NCBI GenBank assembly: GCA_030737875.1 | Contig: CM060915.1 | Span: forward strand, 567,036,577-567,100,576 | From: Allium sativum | Taxonomy: Eukaryota > Streptophyta > Magnoliopsida > Asparagales > Amaryllidaceae | Direction: 5' to 3' | DNA length: 64,000 bases | In this document: one piece after another, positions 23,512 through 35,229 of the stretch | Numbering within the stretch: position 1 is the stretch's first letter | Layout of the letters: every line of letters starts with the position of its first letter | Made by a program: the position numbers and the translations under genes | The notes under the pieces: model-generated | Told to the model about the DNA's origin: nothing | The model's input: only the letters and a program-made list of their open reading frames with translations | Database searches by the model: none

Positions 23512-26500
23512 GTAACAACCCGGATTTTTCAACGTGCTAAGACAAGAATCAAGGCAGAATTTAATTATAAAATCTGAATCAGGGGAAACTGGCTGGGCCA
23601 TTGCGTTCGTCTCGGAAAAATACGCGACATAGAGTCCGAGTTTTCGAGAATCGGAGTCTGTATGACCCAGTTATGGCCCGTCAAAGTTTTCAGAAAAATT
23701 CAAGTTTAAAAACAGTTCGAAATTCAAATCTGGAGCCAAATGAACTGGGCGGGAAAATTCCCGCCCAAGCCCCAGGTCGACTGGGGTGTCGACTGGGGAC
23801 TCGACACGCCCAGGGTGCAGGTCGACAGCCCAGTCGACACGGGTGTCGACCTGGGTGGTCCGACCACGTGGGCCTGGGTGCACCTGCTGCTGTCTTGGCT
23901 CGGTTTTATGGGCCTGTGACGAATTTTGAGGGCTCAGATCTATCCTAGGGTTTATCCTATGGCCTAAACTACTCCTAGTCTCTATAAAAACACCCTAGGA
24001 CCTAACCTAAATCACTCAAAATCAATCTAACAACGAAGTGCTGCCTAAATCCCTTTTGATCATGGCCTCCATCTCCAACTCCAAGAGCTTATGCATTCAA
24101 ATCGGATCCGAATCAAAGGTGCTAGCTTGCTACATCAAATCAAGGGAGTGGATCAACGTTGCTACGCAAATTTCATGACGACTCTTCAACAAAGGAGCCA
24201 CCTTTCTTCGTCAAGACGATGCATGATCCTTCCCTAAGCCTCGCAATGTAAGTTCTAGCTAATTGTAGATTCTAACGGTGGTTCTAATGTGACATGGAAT
24301 AAAATGCGATGAAACATAAGTATGCTAGCCTATGTGAACCTAATTTTTCCCCTTTTCTATGATCTATGACCTTAGGCTATGTTTTAGCGACTTAATCATG
24401 CCACTCATGTTATGTTTAACCTAGTTTATCTTGCAAGTTTGAATCTTTATCTACGGAATGTTAGCATGAACCTTTGGGAACCATTTGACTTGTGAAACAT
24501 TGGCAAAGATTTGACTTTGGGGCTTATGCATGTAAATGAATCCAAACCCCTTATGTTATCATGCATGTTTGTGGCCAAATTCCCTTATGATACTATGCAT
24601 GTTTGTGGCTAATCCCGTTGTGACATTATGCATGTTTAAGGCCAAAAACCCCTTATGATGCTATGCATATTTTGAGGCCAAACCCCTTATGATACTATGC
24701 ATGTTTGTGGCCAATCCCTTTTTGTCATCGTGCATGTTTTGAGGCCAATATGAAGCATAGTACCCTTACTATGTTGACTCGCTTTTACTTGGGTTGGAAA
24801 CACGATTTGGGGTAGGTTAGACGAGCGTGATTATGACATAATAATTTGACATGGGATTTCATGAAAATATGACACTCATGATACACCTAAATGTGGACAA
24901 GACATGTGGGGTAAACATGGGACTTGAAACTAGACACGTATGGGTTGTAAGTGTAATATGACACTAGACCAAACATGAAAGTGGCCAACTCGAGGTTGGG
25001 TTGAGTTTGTAGCACAAATCTACCCGGACCCACCTGGCTTAACTAGTGGCTACAAACAATAGGACCCGATGTGAGTAGTTGGTCATATAGCACTTAAAAC
25101 CCGAGGTTAGACTAGGTTGTGGTGTAAAACTACCCGGACCCTCCCGGCTTAACAAGTAACCACAACAAAGTCTAATGTGAGAGGTTGGGGTGCATTAATC
25201 TAATTAATGCCACATGAAAAGGGTTAAGTAATTTTGACTAATGACACTTAACCGATATGACACGAATGGGTAGGTTAAGTTAAACCGGACTTGATTTCTT
25301 GATGACACTTAACCATATAAGACAATTAGGGGATGGGGTTAAGTAATTTACACTTAACTAATCCGACTTGGTAATTAGACGGGGTTAAGTAACTTAGACT
25401 TAACTAATCTAAACACGGTAATTAGATGGGGTTTAGTAATCTACACTTAACTAATCTAAACACGGTAATTAGATGGGGTTAAGTAACCTACACTTAACTA
25501 ATCTAAACGCGGTAATTCGATGGGGTTAAGTTAAACACTTAACCAATCTAAACTTGGTAATTCAATGAGGTTAAGTAACCAATACTTAACCAACTTAACA
25601 TGATAATTTAATGGGGTTAAGTAACTTATACTTAACCAATTATACATGATGATTTGATGAGGTCAAGTAACCTATACTTAACTAATCTAATATGCGGACC
25701 TGATAGGGTTAAGTCACAGGACCTTTTAAATATAATTAACCATTGTAATACAATTAGTGGATGGGGTTAAGCTAACCCATACTTAACCAATCCGACTCGA
25801 TAATCTGATGGGATTAAGATAATCTATGCTTAATCAATCTAACACGATAATCTGAAAGGGTTAAGACAAACAAATACTTAACCAATTTGACTTGATAGGG
25901 TTAAGTCATGATCTTCTTGGTATACTTAACCAACTTGTAGGGCTAAGCCTTGAACCTAAATACTTAGCCAATCTTGACATGATTCGTAGGCGGGTTAAGT
26001 CATGAACTTGAATGACAACACTTAACCCATTAGACAAAACCCTAGCTCAGGGGACTAGGTTGAAAATCGTAGTTAACAAAGATAGAGAGAAGAGAAGCTA
26101 AGTGTTAAACCTTAGTTAAGGATGACTAAGTGATAATTCTTAGTCAAGGAAATTGGACCAGTTCACAGATAGATGAGTAACCCGATACGGTAGGTCATCG
26201 CTTGAACACATGTGGAGGAGCGAATTATCTGACTTAGATAAAGGCTCCAACGAACTGGGTGACGAAGCGGTAGCTTCGGGGGACGTGAGGATAGTCTTGG
26301 TATCCCTCTGTGAGGTTGCAGATGATACGCCTGGGCTCACAAGAGGTTAAGGTCTGCGGTAGAAGAACCAAGAGTATGCCTTGGTTGCTATGCGAGCGAC
26401 CTAAAGACTGGGATGGATTAGCGTGGAGTCGACGATACTTGTTTTTTCCCTGGATAGCACGTCGTCGACTACCTACCATCTTTAGTCAATCGTGCACGTA

Positions 26501-27886
26501 CGGAAAGGCAGAGAACTCCCAATAGACCATATACTTGCTATCGAGTTATGGGTGAGGTTGGCCAATAGGTAAGTGGGGCATAGTGGGGCCGAGATGTAGT
26601 TCTCATACATGATTTTTCTTGGATTGCCTTTCAGTAGTTGAGGGAGGGGTCACGTGGGACCATAGCCACAGATACAAAAACAGACCTTGCGATCTGCATC
26701 TACAGATGACTCCGTATTTCTTGATTTGCCCTGGCACGGAACTCGAATGACACATTGAGATACATGTGCGTAGAGACATGGAAAACGATTCACGATACAT
26801 ACATGGGATAAAGGGTGTGGTTGACGGGTGGCATAATCCCTGGTGGACCTAGGTGGCTTGAACCCAAACCAAGACATGGAAACGTTCATTAGGTAGCATA
26901 ATCCCTAGTGGTCCTAGGTGGCATAAATCCTAAGTGAACGCGCGATAGTCATGGTAAGAAAATATAACCAGATCAAGGGTAGCAGTCCAAAACAACTTCA
27001 AGGATAAAATGGTACTACGTTGAGGTGGTATAGATTTACATGGGAAAGCCTGTACGGCCTACGGCAAAGGACTGAACTTATACATGGAAAGAAACATACG
27101 AGTTGGAAAAACCTACATATGCTATATATTAGGATGACATGGACCATTACATAACATTGGGCAAGGGACATTCATAGTTAACACATGACGCGGGTTGGGA
27201 TACTAGTACGGGAGGTGCAGAGAAAATATACATGATAAATACCTTGGGATGTTATACATGATAGATACCTTGGGATGGTATACTTGATAGAAACCTGACG
27301 ATGTGATACCTTGATTTATCTTGACACCTTAGTTTATCATGATACCTTAGTTTACCTTGCTACAGTAGTTCATCCGGTCATCTTGGTTTAGCTTATCTAT
27401 CTTGTCATCATCCTTAAGTTTACTTTCAGTTTATGCATGTCTTGTTACCTTTACCTGTTTTTATACTGGAAGTAGATAGGACTTACCAGTCTTTATGACT
27501 GACCTCGTTTTGTTTCGCCTCTTTGTCTTCCGTTTCTCCCCCAGGTTTACAGGGAGGAAATGTTGTTGTTTAGTTCGGACCTCTTATGCTTGAAGGTCAT
27601 CATGTATAGCTGGTCTTCTCTTGGCTATGGCTGCTTCACCGCTTTATTTTGGGGAATAATTTATGAAAAAGTTTTATGCTTCTTTACTATTGCAAGACAG
27701 GTTTTGATGTATTCTGATGTAAAAGGCTTTAGACCTTATTTTATAAGGTAATGAAATTTGTTTTACTTCCGTTGTTTTATATATGTTCTGTCTTGTAATA
27801 TTTCTGTGCATGTTTACCTCGATAATGCTTCACCAAACCTAGTGCATTCCCTTTGTGAGTGACCCTAGCGGAGGTGGGGTGTTACA
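23512..27886 (+). repeat. Element B right LTR (4375 bp)
   Basis: Uninterrupted copy of the left LTR. It has the GTCGAC cluster (23778-23852), TATAAAAA at 23983-23990, 33-36-bp repeats (24548-24751), hairpin array (25221-26029) and conserved hairpin (27487-27501). It lacks the C12 run seen at 21311-21322. Scattered substitutions from the left LTR show B is older than C, as the nesting requires. Confidence 0.93.
23983..23990 (+). promoter_or_regulatory. TATA box, element B right LTR
   Basis: TATAAAAA in the same context as 7221-7228. Confidence 0.6.
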
Positions 27887-27891
27887 ATTTG

Positions 27892-28908
27892 ATGGAAATG
27901 TGACTATGTATTTTAAAATTTTCAACAATCCCAGTACAGTGGAGCATATGTCATAAAATGATTAATTTAGAAATTTATTTCACAAACCATTTCTGTACCT
28001 ATCACATTTCTATCATCCATATTGGTTTTATATACTGAGGAGTTTTTCATTTTTTTTAAACAGAAAATAATAATATTCATAAGTGTTTCTCTAGCCTCAT
28101 TTAAAAATCCAAGCTCTGGTCATGCATGGTTATGAGATTACTTATAATTAAGCTGCAACTAACCTCATTTAAGAATCCAAGATCTGGTTATGCATCGTCA
28201 GTGTGCTCTTAAATTAAAAGAAAAGAAAAGAATTTGAATAAATATAAATTTCTATATGAAATTCTCCCTGGTATGTAAAAACCAGCCTATCAATCCATGT
28301 TCCAATTTGTGAATGTGTTAATATTTTATGAAATATTATGATTTGTTGAATGATAGCTATTGAGATTTGAGATTATTTGATTTTTTCATTTAAGTTGAAA
28401 TGATAATTATAGTCCAAATCCATCACTGTTTTGCGGTTAAATTTTAAAAAATTCTTTTGAAAATAATTGAAAACCATTTTTTTTAAAAATCTCTCCATTT
28501 ATTTTTAAATTCATCGTAAATACATCATTCTACAAATGTGAAATATGTCACTAGTTCTTAGAATGTTATGATTTTTGTTTTTGATTAAGATTTATGATGA
28601 TCATTCTTCATCTTAAGCTGAAATTATATTTCTAGTCTTTTTTCATTTATATTTTAAATTCTGTATCCTTTTTGATGATAACAAAAGGGGGAGAATGGAT
28701 TGAGATTTTGATTTATGAGTGAATATTTTATAAATATTTTTATTTTGAAATTCCAATCAATTTTCAATTTTTTCACTCATGCACACTTCAAGGGGGAGTT
28801 TTTGTTGTAGGGGGAGCATTCAAATAGGGGGAGTTCAATTCTTCACTGTCAAACACATTTATTATATTCAAAATCTTAATATTTGTTTGTCATCGTCAAT
28901 AGGGGGAT
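27892..28908 (+). other. Copia 3' interior with repeated G-rich purine tracts
   Basis: No gene is visible. A 68-bp direct duplication starts at 28095 and 28163 (CCTCATTTAA). From 28685 to 28907 there are five separate AGGGGGA-type tracts. The last, 28901-28907, abuts the 3' LTR and is the likely primer for plus-strand synthesis. Confidence 0.7.
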
Positions 28909-31854
28909 TGTTGTATATAACGTTGTTGTATACACAATTATATGATTTTTGTTTGATGATAACAACCAAATATATATTATTATAAATGTGTATGTTATTG
29001 TACTGTTTCATATATACATCATAGACATGAATATAATATTTATATTTAAATAGAAGACGACTGTACAGAAAAATATTCACATAGTATTTTATTTAAATAG
29101 AATATTTTATTTCAAACATTCAAACAGTACAACTCTTGTAACTCCTCTGTTTGTACACTCCACAGATATATTTCATTTCATACATATAAATTTTTTATAT
29201 ACACTTTGGTTCCTCACTACAATGCTCTATCATTCATCTGTACAAACACTCAGATTCACACATATACAGATACACTTATATACATTTCTCTGTCTCCTAT
29301 CTTCTGTCTTCATAGCTCACTGTCAGTCCAGTCATCATCTGTTTACCTGTCATATGAAACACACACAGTAAACTGCTATAGAAATAAAGCTGAATACATG
29401 CAAATATAAATTTATTTTTAAATTTTATTTTCCTCAGAATTTCGGTGCGTTTTCATCATTTTTCATGACTTGATCTGATTTATATATCCATCCATCTGTG
29501 CCTAGATAGCTTGTGATGTTCATAGTGATACACTGTAAATACCACAAGCCAGGCAGTATGTATACATATATTGTAGAGCAGGGAAAGGAAAACTATTTTG
29601 AATGGCTGCAGGTACACACGTGTATAAATATACATGCATGCACTGCCTCGCCAATCAATGTGCAACTGAGGAGTTACCACGTGGACCAACTCGACTCAGT
29701 GCATCAACATGTGATATGGTGGTAACACAACAATGAAGAGCATGTATGCAACTCAGGACAAACACAAGTCAAAACAGCATAATGCTTCAACAACAATATG
29801 TATAAACACACACACACACTCAAGCATTGACAAAAATGGCCGAGCAATGTCAATATGCAAGACAGTGGAATGGAAATACATATGGTATCAAACTGTCATG
29901 TACAGCAGCAAATACAATGCAGTGCAAAGTCCAAATGCAATCAAGTGATATATAGAAGCATCAAAATGAACAAGCAAGGCAGTATGTATGGAGCTTTTCA
30001 AGTTCAGGGTGCAAAGAGTGCTAAGAGATCACAAGTAAAAGTAATCTTACACAAGCCAGCCACGCATGAATCTCAAGTGTAATAGTCAGTTGAAACAAAA
30101 TAGTGGTGATGTGGTAATTTACATTTACACAAGTATGGAGGCACATGACAATTCATGAATACATGGGAGCAAGTTTCATGATTCAGCAAAATGCAGCAGC
30201 ATGTTTGAGCTAGATTATTAAAGCCAAATGTTTTCAGCATATAAATTGATCACAGCTGCAAGTATCAAAAACGGGATGAGCACGGCCGAGTACAAGACAA
30301 GCTAAACTGGTCTAAATGAAGAGATTTTATAAGACTTATGTATGGTGTTCGACTGAACACAGCAAATGGTATAGTAAATGGTCGAAATCATGCCAAGCCA
30401 AATCAATGCATAAATGCGGCATAAGCATGGTGTGTGTTCACAATACTTGTGTGCAACTGGACATCATGGTTCAAGATATACTCATGTATATGAAGCATGG
30501 CAGCAACAATACGCAACAAATAATATTTCTAGAAATCCATTTATGTAAAAACTCATTTCACGGCTTTAATTCATTCAATCAAAGGTGGTACTCATGGCAA
30601 CAAATATTTTCAAGAATATCAGTTTTGGCAACAATTTAAATGAGGGGCAGTAATTTTCTTTTCCAGAAATTAGTTTCCTGTTTTGACAATCGTCCAATTC
30701 TGATTCATACAAAGAATTTTTTTTTAATGTTTTGAGAATTCAAAATATTCCTTTTCCAGAAGATCAAATATCCTTTCAATGCAAATTCAAGTGTGGACAA
30801 ATATATATGGCAAGGTAGTCATGGTCTTTAAATCGATTCCAGAAATTTCGTTTTTATGGCAAAGAATCTTTCATCATTCGTGGACAAGCAACAATCATCA
30901 ATTGACCAGATTCATAAAGGGTAGAATATCAAGTCTAGATTCATTTACAAATTCACAGCAAGCATTCAAAGTCGTGACTATCAAAAGGGGAAAACACGCT
31001 TAAATCAGATAAAGTCATTTAAGGAAATCATAAAGTGATTAGGGTTTTCTATATCCTATAAATACACACCCATTTCATCTTCAACAGGCATTGAAACCAA
31101 CAAAATCATTTCAAGCAAAGATTCAAAGTTTCAGAAGACTTACAATTCTATTTGTGTTTCGATAATCAACAAATTCCCAAATAGATCGAAGATGCAAGCT
31201 GCTAGAGATCGAAGCCAAAAAGACTCGAGCATCAGAGAATCGAATTTCATCAACCAAGCATCGCGATTTAGGGATTTGAGAGGAAACCCTAGGCCGCCAT
31301 TTTATTTTCCACAGAGAAAAGTGATTGGGGAAAAAGAAATAACAAATGGGCTGGCCAAATTTAATAAAAGGGCTCAGTTTGTTTTTAAATTGAAAAGGGG
31401 TTTTCTTTGTTTCTTTTTATTTTGTTTTTAATTCCATCTGTAATCGATCCATCAGTTTCTAGAGTCTGTAAAATCTAGGTGATCCAGTTAGGGTTTTAAC
31501 TGGCAGTTTACTAGAGCCTATAAAAACTAGGGTTTACGGGTTACGGTTTTGTAATCGGGGAAAATCTGATCTAGGGGATATAGATCAGTCTAGGGTTTTG
31601 AGCGTAGGACTAGAATAGGAGCGAGCGGTTCGTGAGTTTACATGGTCTTGTAAGCGGGATCTGTTCTATTACCTAGTAGAAACCATAGGAATGTAGCAGT
31701 AGGTAGGGTTTTGCCGAAGCTGGGTATATCTATGTGTCATTTACTTTCCGCATTTCTATTTCTACTATATTATGTGATTTGTGAATATTTTAGTATCTCG
31801 TTAAAATCAAATAAACCCTATTCACCCCCCTCTAGGGTTAATCTTGATCCAATA
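28909..31854 (+). repeat. Copia 3' LTR (2946 bp)
   Basis: Diverged copy of 318-3350, with many substitutions and small indels, so it is the oldest LTR pair in this stack. TATAAATA at 31057-31064. Its terminal dinucleotide is TA instead of CA. The host CACTA sequence resumes at 31855. Confidence 0.88.
31057..31064 (+). promoter_or_regulatory. TATA box of Copia 3' LTR
   Basis: TATAAATA in the same context as 2546-2553. Confidence 0.5.
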
Positions 31855-31868
31855 TACACTATTTTTAG

Positions 31869-32580
31869 GAGAGACAGCGTGGTGTTCCCGCGTCGTACAG
31901 GGATGTATTTCAGCATACACATGCATTGCCTGACATCAATAATACAGGCTCAATTTCCTACTCTTAGGAGCACGATGCCAAGGCATGTAAGACATATGTA
32001 AGTATAACATAGTTAATTTAAAGTTATACTTTAATTATAGTGTAATCTAAATTCAATTGTTTTTTATTTAACAGGAGAAATTTCAGGAGCAGAGGGCACT
32101 GATGCTGGAATCCAGTGAGACGGCTGAGTTGACTAAGGAGGATGAGGATAGGATATTTGATGTTGTCATGGATCCACCTACCTGGAATAGACGATATGGT
32201 TTTGGTAGTCTAGAGGTATCGAAACTAAAATTTACAATAAAAACTGAAATTTACTCTAATTGCTATTATTAAAACTTTAGATAAACAATTGCGAAGTATA
32301 CGTTATATTTTATTTTAATTTGAGACTAGCATTAATAGTATATCAATCTGGTTATTATCCTATTGTGAAAATCTAAAATTGTATATAGGTTTAGACATCT
32401 TAATAGACCTACCAGAGGGCTCAGGATAAGGAGGAGATCAGACAACTCCGAGCAGAGATAATAGAGCTTCATAAGCGCGATCGTCACCGCAAAGAGCAGA
32501 TGGAGCAGCTTAACCGTCAGGTGGCGGACTTCATTGCTTGGTATGGTATGCCACCTTCAACTTCTGGTGGAATGAGTTGA
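31869..32580 (+). pseudogene. CACTA Transposase_24-type gene, last three exons
   Basis: Exon 31869-31997 reads ERQRGVPASYRDVFQHTHA and ends CKTY, with one in-frame TAG near 31965. Exon 32075-32215 continues EKFQEQRALM, then TAELTKEDED, then NRRYGFGSLE. Exon 32416-32580 is a charged coiled coil (KEEIRQLRAEIIELHKRD) ending in TGA. AG/GT sites fit each junction, and the joins KTY-EKF and SLE-RAQ are in phase. The order P-S-Y-x-D-V-F-x-x-T-H, then K-T-Y-E-K-F, then Y-G-F-G-S is the plant Transposase_24 signature. The product is thought to bind transposon ends together with the TNP2 transposase. The stop codon, the Copia in an upstream intron and the frame break in exon 104-196 make it a pseudogene. 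Confidence 0.8.
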
Positions 32581-32912
32581 GGTGAGTTTTCTTTTTGTTA
32601 TATATGCTATGAGGGTTGGTGAGGTTTGATACATTTATGATCATGGTTGTATATATATGGATGTTGTGTTGGAGATGTAGTTGTGGACACGTGATGGACA
32701 CGTGATGTTGTGGACATGGTGATGGAGGTTTGTGTTTGAGGATTGTGTTGGTTGTGGACATGTGTTGGTGATGATTGTATATATTGGATTGTTTTTTATG
32801 TAAATATTGGTTTGTGATATGTGTTTTGTGTTTGATTTTCGTATAATATTTTATTTGGGTGAATATTTGATTGTGACTGAGATTTATATGCTCAAAATGG
32901 AGTATTTTTGAT

Positions 32913-32914
<2 letters not shown>

Positions 32915-32952
<38 letters not shown>
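32915..32952. repeat. (AT)n microsatellite
   Basis: Uninterrupted AT dinucleotides of about 38 bp between the last CACTA1 exon and its 3' subterminal region. Confidence 0.95.
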
Positions 32953-32957
<5 letters not shown>

Positions 32958-32999
32958 TAGCTGGAAGTGTTCAGTTTCATTTCTATAAAAAAAACCAGA

Positions 33000-33253
33000 T
33001 TTTCAACGGCTTCCAACGACAAGTACGGCTTATAGGTCATTCGTTTTCAACGCCTTCCAACAGCTCCCCACAACAAGTTTCAACGGTTCCACACGTTTCT
33101 TATTCCAAAAAAACCATGTGGCAATGTTAGGGAGTTGGAAGCCATTGGAAATATGCACTGTCTTCCATTGGTTGTCGTTGGAAACCGTTGATCCGTATAC
33201 CAACGGCTGCCAACAGCCCCTAGCGGTTGGTATTTACTATTTCTCTTGTAGTG
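33000..33253 (+). repeat. 3' subterminal repeats and terminus of CACTA1
   Basis: Repeated CTTCCAACG, CTGCCAAC and their inverses (for example GGAAGCCATTGG and GTCGTTGG) fill the last 250 bp, as expected for transposase-binding subterminal repeats. The end is TTTCTCTTGTAGTG at 33253. Confidence 0.75.
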
Positions 33254-33302
33254 AATTAGCCATGGCTCAAAGCTGTGGCAAAACGGCTTTTCTGGTGTAG
33301 TG
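33254..33302 (+). mobile_element. Terminal 49 bp of CACTA element 2
   Basis: After the CACTA1 terminus, 49 bp end with a different CACTA-type terminus, CTTTTCTGGTGTAGTG. The simplest reading is that CACTA1 inserted 49 bp inside the end of another CACTA element. The other end is outside the window. Confidence 0.5.
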
Positions 33303-33811
33303 ATGGTAACACCAACACACATATATAATGGTTTACATATAAACAAACAACAACAACAATTTGTACATACACTTTGCAATTTGACAGTAGCATGTGAAAT
33401 ATGCACTAAAGTGATACTATAAACCATTATTACATTGTTAGAGGTTATTGCAACCACTACGTAAACCTAATTTACTAATATGTGCAGACATAGGTTTGGG
33501 GTAAAATTTTGATTTTTAAATAAAATAAGATATAATACCTGAAATTGATTGTTGTTGAAGTAGATGTTGAAGCCAAAGGAGTTCTAAGATGTTGAAAATG
33601 AAGTTTTGAAATTCAGATTTGGGGGAAAAGGGGGTTGAGTTTTCGTTGGCTTTAGGAGGAAGGGAGATGAAGGAATGTAGAAGAAAGCTCTCGAGTTGGT
33701 AGGTATTCAATCTTTTATGACGACAGCCGATGACCCACCGAAAACCATCGGAAACTAACCATCGAAACCCGTCGCCATGTCCTGCCGGAATAAAACACTT
33801 TTCTAGTAGTG
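33303..33811 (-). mobile_element. 5' end of CACTA element 3, minus strand
   Basis: Read on the minus strand from 33811: CACTACTAGAAAAGTG terminus, subterminal repeats such as CGATGGTTAG and CGATGGTTTTCGG, a pyrimidine-rich leader without a long ORF, then a good splice donor (TTTCAG then GTATTA, near 33540) and AT-rich intron-like sequence. The element is cut at 33302 by CACTA2. It splits the TNP2 reading frame of CACTA4 exactly at 33812. Confidence 0.65.
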
Positions 33812-34810
33812 TGTAACGATTATAGGCCAAGATGAATATTTAGAATCAAATCGAAAAAACGGTGAAAATCCATCTATACATATACTTAGTTCGAAGTTAC
33901 GGCTCATCACTACGAAATCAGGATATTTCTTATCAAAATGCTTCCATGCTTCTGGATTGGTTGAGTGTGTTAACGTACCTTCTTCATGTTCCCTCACAAT
34001 TTTCCATCTCATATGATGCGCTGTTACAAATAATACATATAACATTTGAAGTATATGAGTGTTAGGTCAACAATGCGTACACTTGTACGGAACTTCCCCT
34101 TCTTTTTTCTTGGTTTGTATCCTTTTTACTGTCATATTTTACAATTCCTAAGATTGATGTCTTCTTTTCAAAATGACATACAACCACTTAAATATGTATC
34201 TATTTTTGATACGGTAGATCGAAAGAGGACATAAGTTTTTTCACTTCAAAATAATTCTCACACATTAAATTATTAGATAACATATGCCATTTAGCAGCTT
34301 GTACAATAACCGTAAGTTCAACTTCTATGAAGTTGTATTTTGATTTCATTGCAATGTACTCTATAATTACCTATAACTGAGTGTTGTTTATATATCTATT
34401 TCAAAGGGGTTTCTTGGCAACGTCCAGTAAATCATATATTTTTTTGCTCTAACATATGGTTCCTCTTCGACGTTAACATCGTTGTTATCAACTTCAACAG
34501 TAGGGAACACTGATCATGTCGTATCTTCAATCATATGTTCCATGAGATTCGTCATACTAACTTCATCAAAAACGACCTCTGACTGCTCTTAATTACGTGT
34601 TATAATTTCTCCATGACGATCCCACATCTAATTGGACACAAAACCGTATTGGCACAAATGAACCCTAATCATATATGGCACCAAATGCTTCAATAATTTA
34701 CACCTACTACAAGTACAACGAATTTCTACATCGTTTCCATTATTACTTAAAGCAAATTTAATAAACACATGTACCCTATTATTAAAAGGTTCACTTATTG
34801 AGCCTTCCAT
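33812..34810 (-). pseudogene. CACTA4 TNP2-like transposase, N-terminal half, broken
   Basis: TNP2 is the catalytic transposase of plant CACTA elements. From 34810 leftwards (minus strand): MEGSIS start, then a Transposase-associated domain with a C-x-C-x2-C cluster and HLCQYGF (to about 34616). At about 34310-34150, NYFEVKKLMSSFDLPYQK fits the segment upstream of TNP2. At 34045-33812, HHMRW, NPEAWKHFDKKYPDF, LSICIDGFSPF and YSSWPIIVT are the core Transposase_21 (TNP2) motifs. The D of DGF is probably catalytic. The frame is broken by several stops and shifts between 34150 and 34310. It ends where the CACTA3 terminus begins, immediately before the expected PYNLPP motif. The C-terminal half is not in the window. 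Confidence 0.8.
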
Positions 34811-35229
34811 TTCCCTTTATTGATACAACTAGCTTTGACCAAAAATAATTGATCATTATTCCTACTTTAAAACCTATAACAAATATTAAAAAATTATCAA
34901 TCATATGTTTGATATATTGTTTTATTAAATATAAAAAATGAAGCACGATACACATTGATTCGTTTATATTTTATTATTTTAGTAAATACATACTAAATTA
35001 TATATGATTTTTACTATTTTGCAAAATATATAATTCATGTTTCTTTATATATTAAATTATATATATAATCTTTTAGTGTGCTAAATTATATTATTTAATT
35101 ATTTTATAGAATGAGACAGACAATATTGTACCAAACATGACTTCAAATAAACTATTAAGTGTTTATTGACATTTTTGTGCCTTCTGTGATAGATGATCAT
35201 CCTGCTTCTTATTACAAACATAGTAGCAA
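34811..35229. other. AT-rich upstream part of CACTA4, no gene
   Basis: Noncoding DNA upstream of the TNP2 start. It continues across the solo LTR F at 48568. Its ATTTTATTATTTTAGTAAATA-like texture resembles 48920-49020. Confidence 0.5.

Larger units (their letters stand above)
6748..27886 (+). mobile_element. Element B: Ty3-like non-autonomous LTR retrotransposon with long LTRs
   Basis: Both LTRs start TGTAACAACCCGGATTTTT and end GGTGGGGTGTTACA. The flanking 5 bp are ATTTG on both sides (6743-6747 and 27887-27891), a perfect target duplication inside the Copia interior. Without the nested element C the LTRs are about 4.4 kb each, while the interior (21667-23511) is only about 1.85 kb and lacks gag-pol. 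A Met-tRNA primer site (21669) and a polypurine tract after a GGGGACGAAA box (23490s) are present. Long LTRs with a short non-coding interior fit a LARD-type derivative of a chromovirus-like Ty3 lineage. It shares the last 480 bp of its interior with element D. Confidence 0.92.
318..31854 (+). mobile_element. Copia LTR retrotransposon, full span, with nested insertions
   Basis: LTRs at 318-3350 and 28909-31854 share the start TGTTGTATATAAC and the end GATCCAAcA/GATCCAAtA. The five bases outside are TACGC on the left and TACAC on the right, a 5-bp target duplication with one later change. A primer site follows the 5' LTR, a UBN2-type gag remnant lies at 3388-4699, and a G-rich polypurine tract precedes the 3' LTR. 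Its own interior is only about 4.4 kb (3351-6747 plus 27892-28908), and I see no protease, integrase or reverse transcriptase, so it is defective. The gag with a long coiled coil suggests a SIRE/Maximus-like lineage, but without RT this is a guess. Element B sits in the interior. Confidence 0.9.
1..33253 (+). mobile_element. CACTA (En/Spm) transposon 1, interrupted by Copia; left end outside window
   Basis: Two parts of one DNA transposon flank the Copia element: 1-317 and 31855-33253. Both carry exons of a plant Transposase_24-type protein (104-196, and 31869-32580 in three exons). The 3' part runs through subterminal repeats of the type CTTCCAACG and ends at 33253 with CTTGTAGTG, the inverse of a CACTACAAGAGAA terminus. 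The insertion lies between recognisable exons, so the Copia apparently landed in an intron. The left terminus is not in the window. The same 12-bp terminus starts CACTA5 at 49461, so the two are probably one family. Loss of reading frame makes the element inactive as a source of this protein. Domain assignment is from family knowledge; the single-element reading is inference from exon continuity and the near-match TSD of the Copia. Confidence 0.75.

Noticed and set aside
33118..33300. 60-codon ORF across the CACTA1 3' end
   Set aside because: It spans subterminal repeats and two transposon termini, so it cannot be an ancestral gene.
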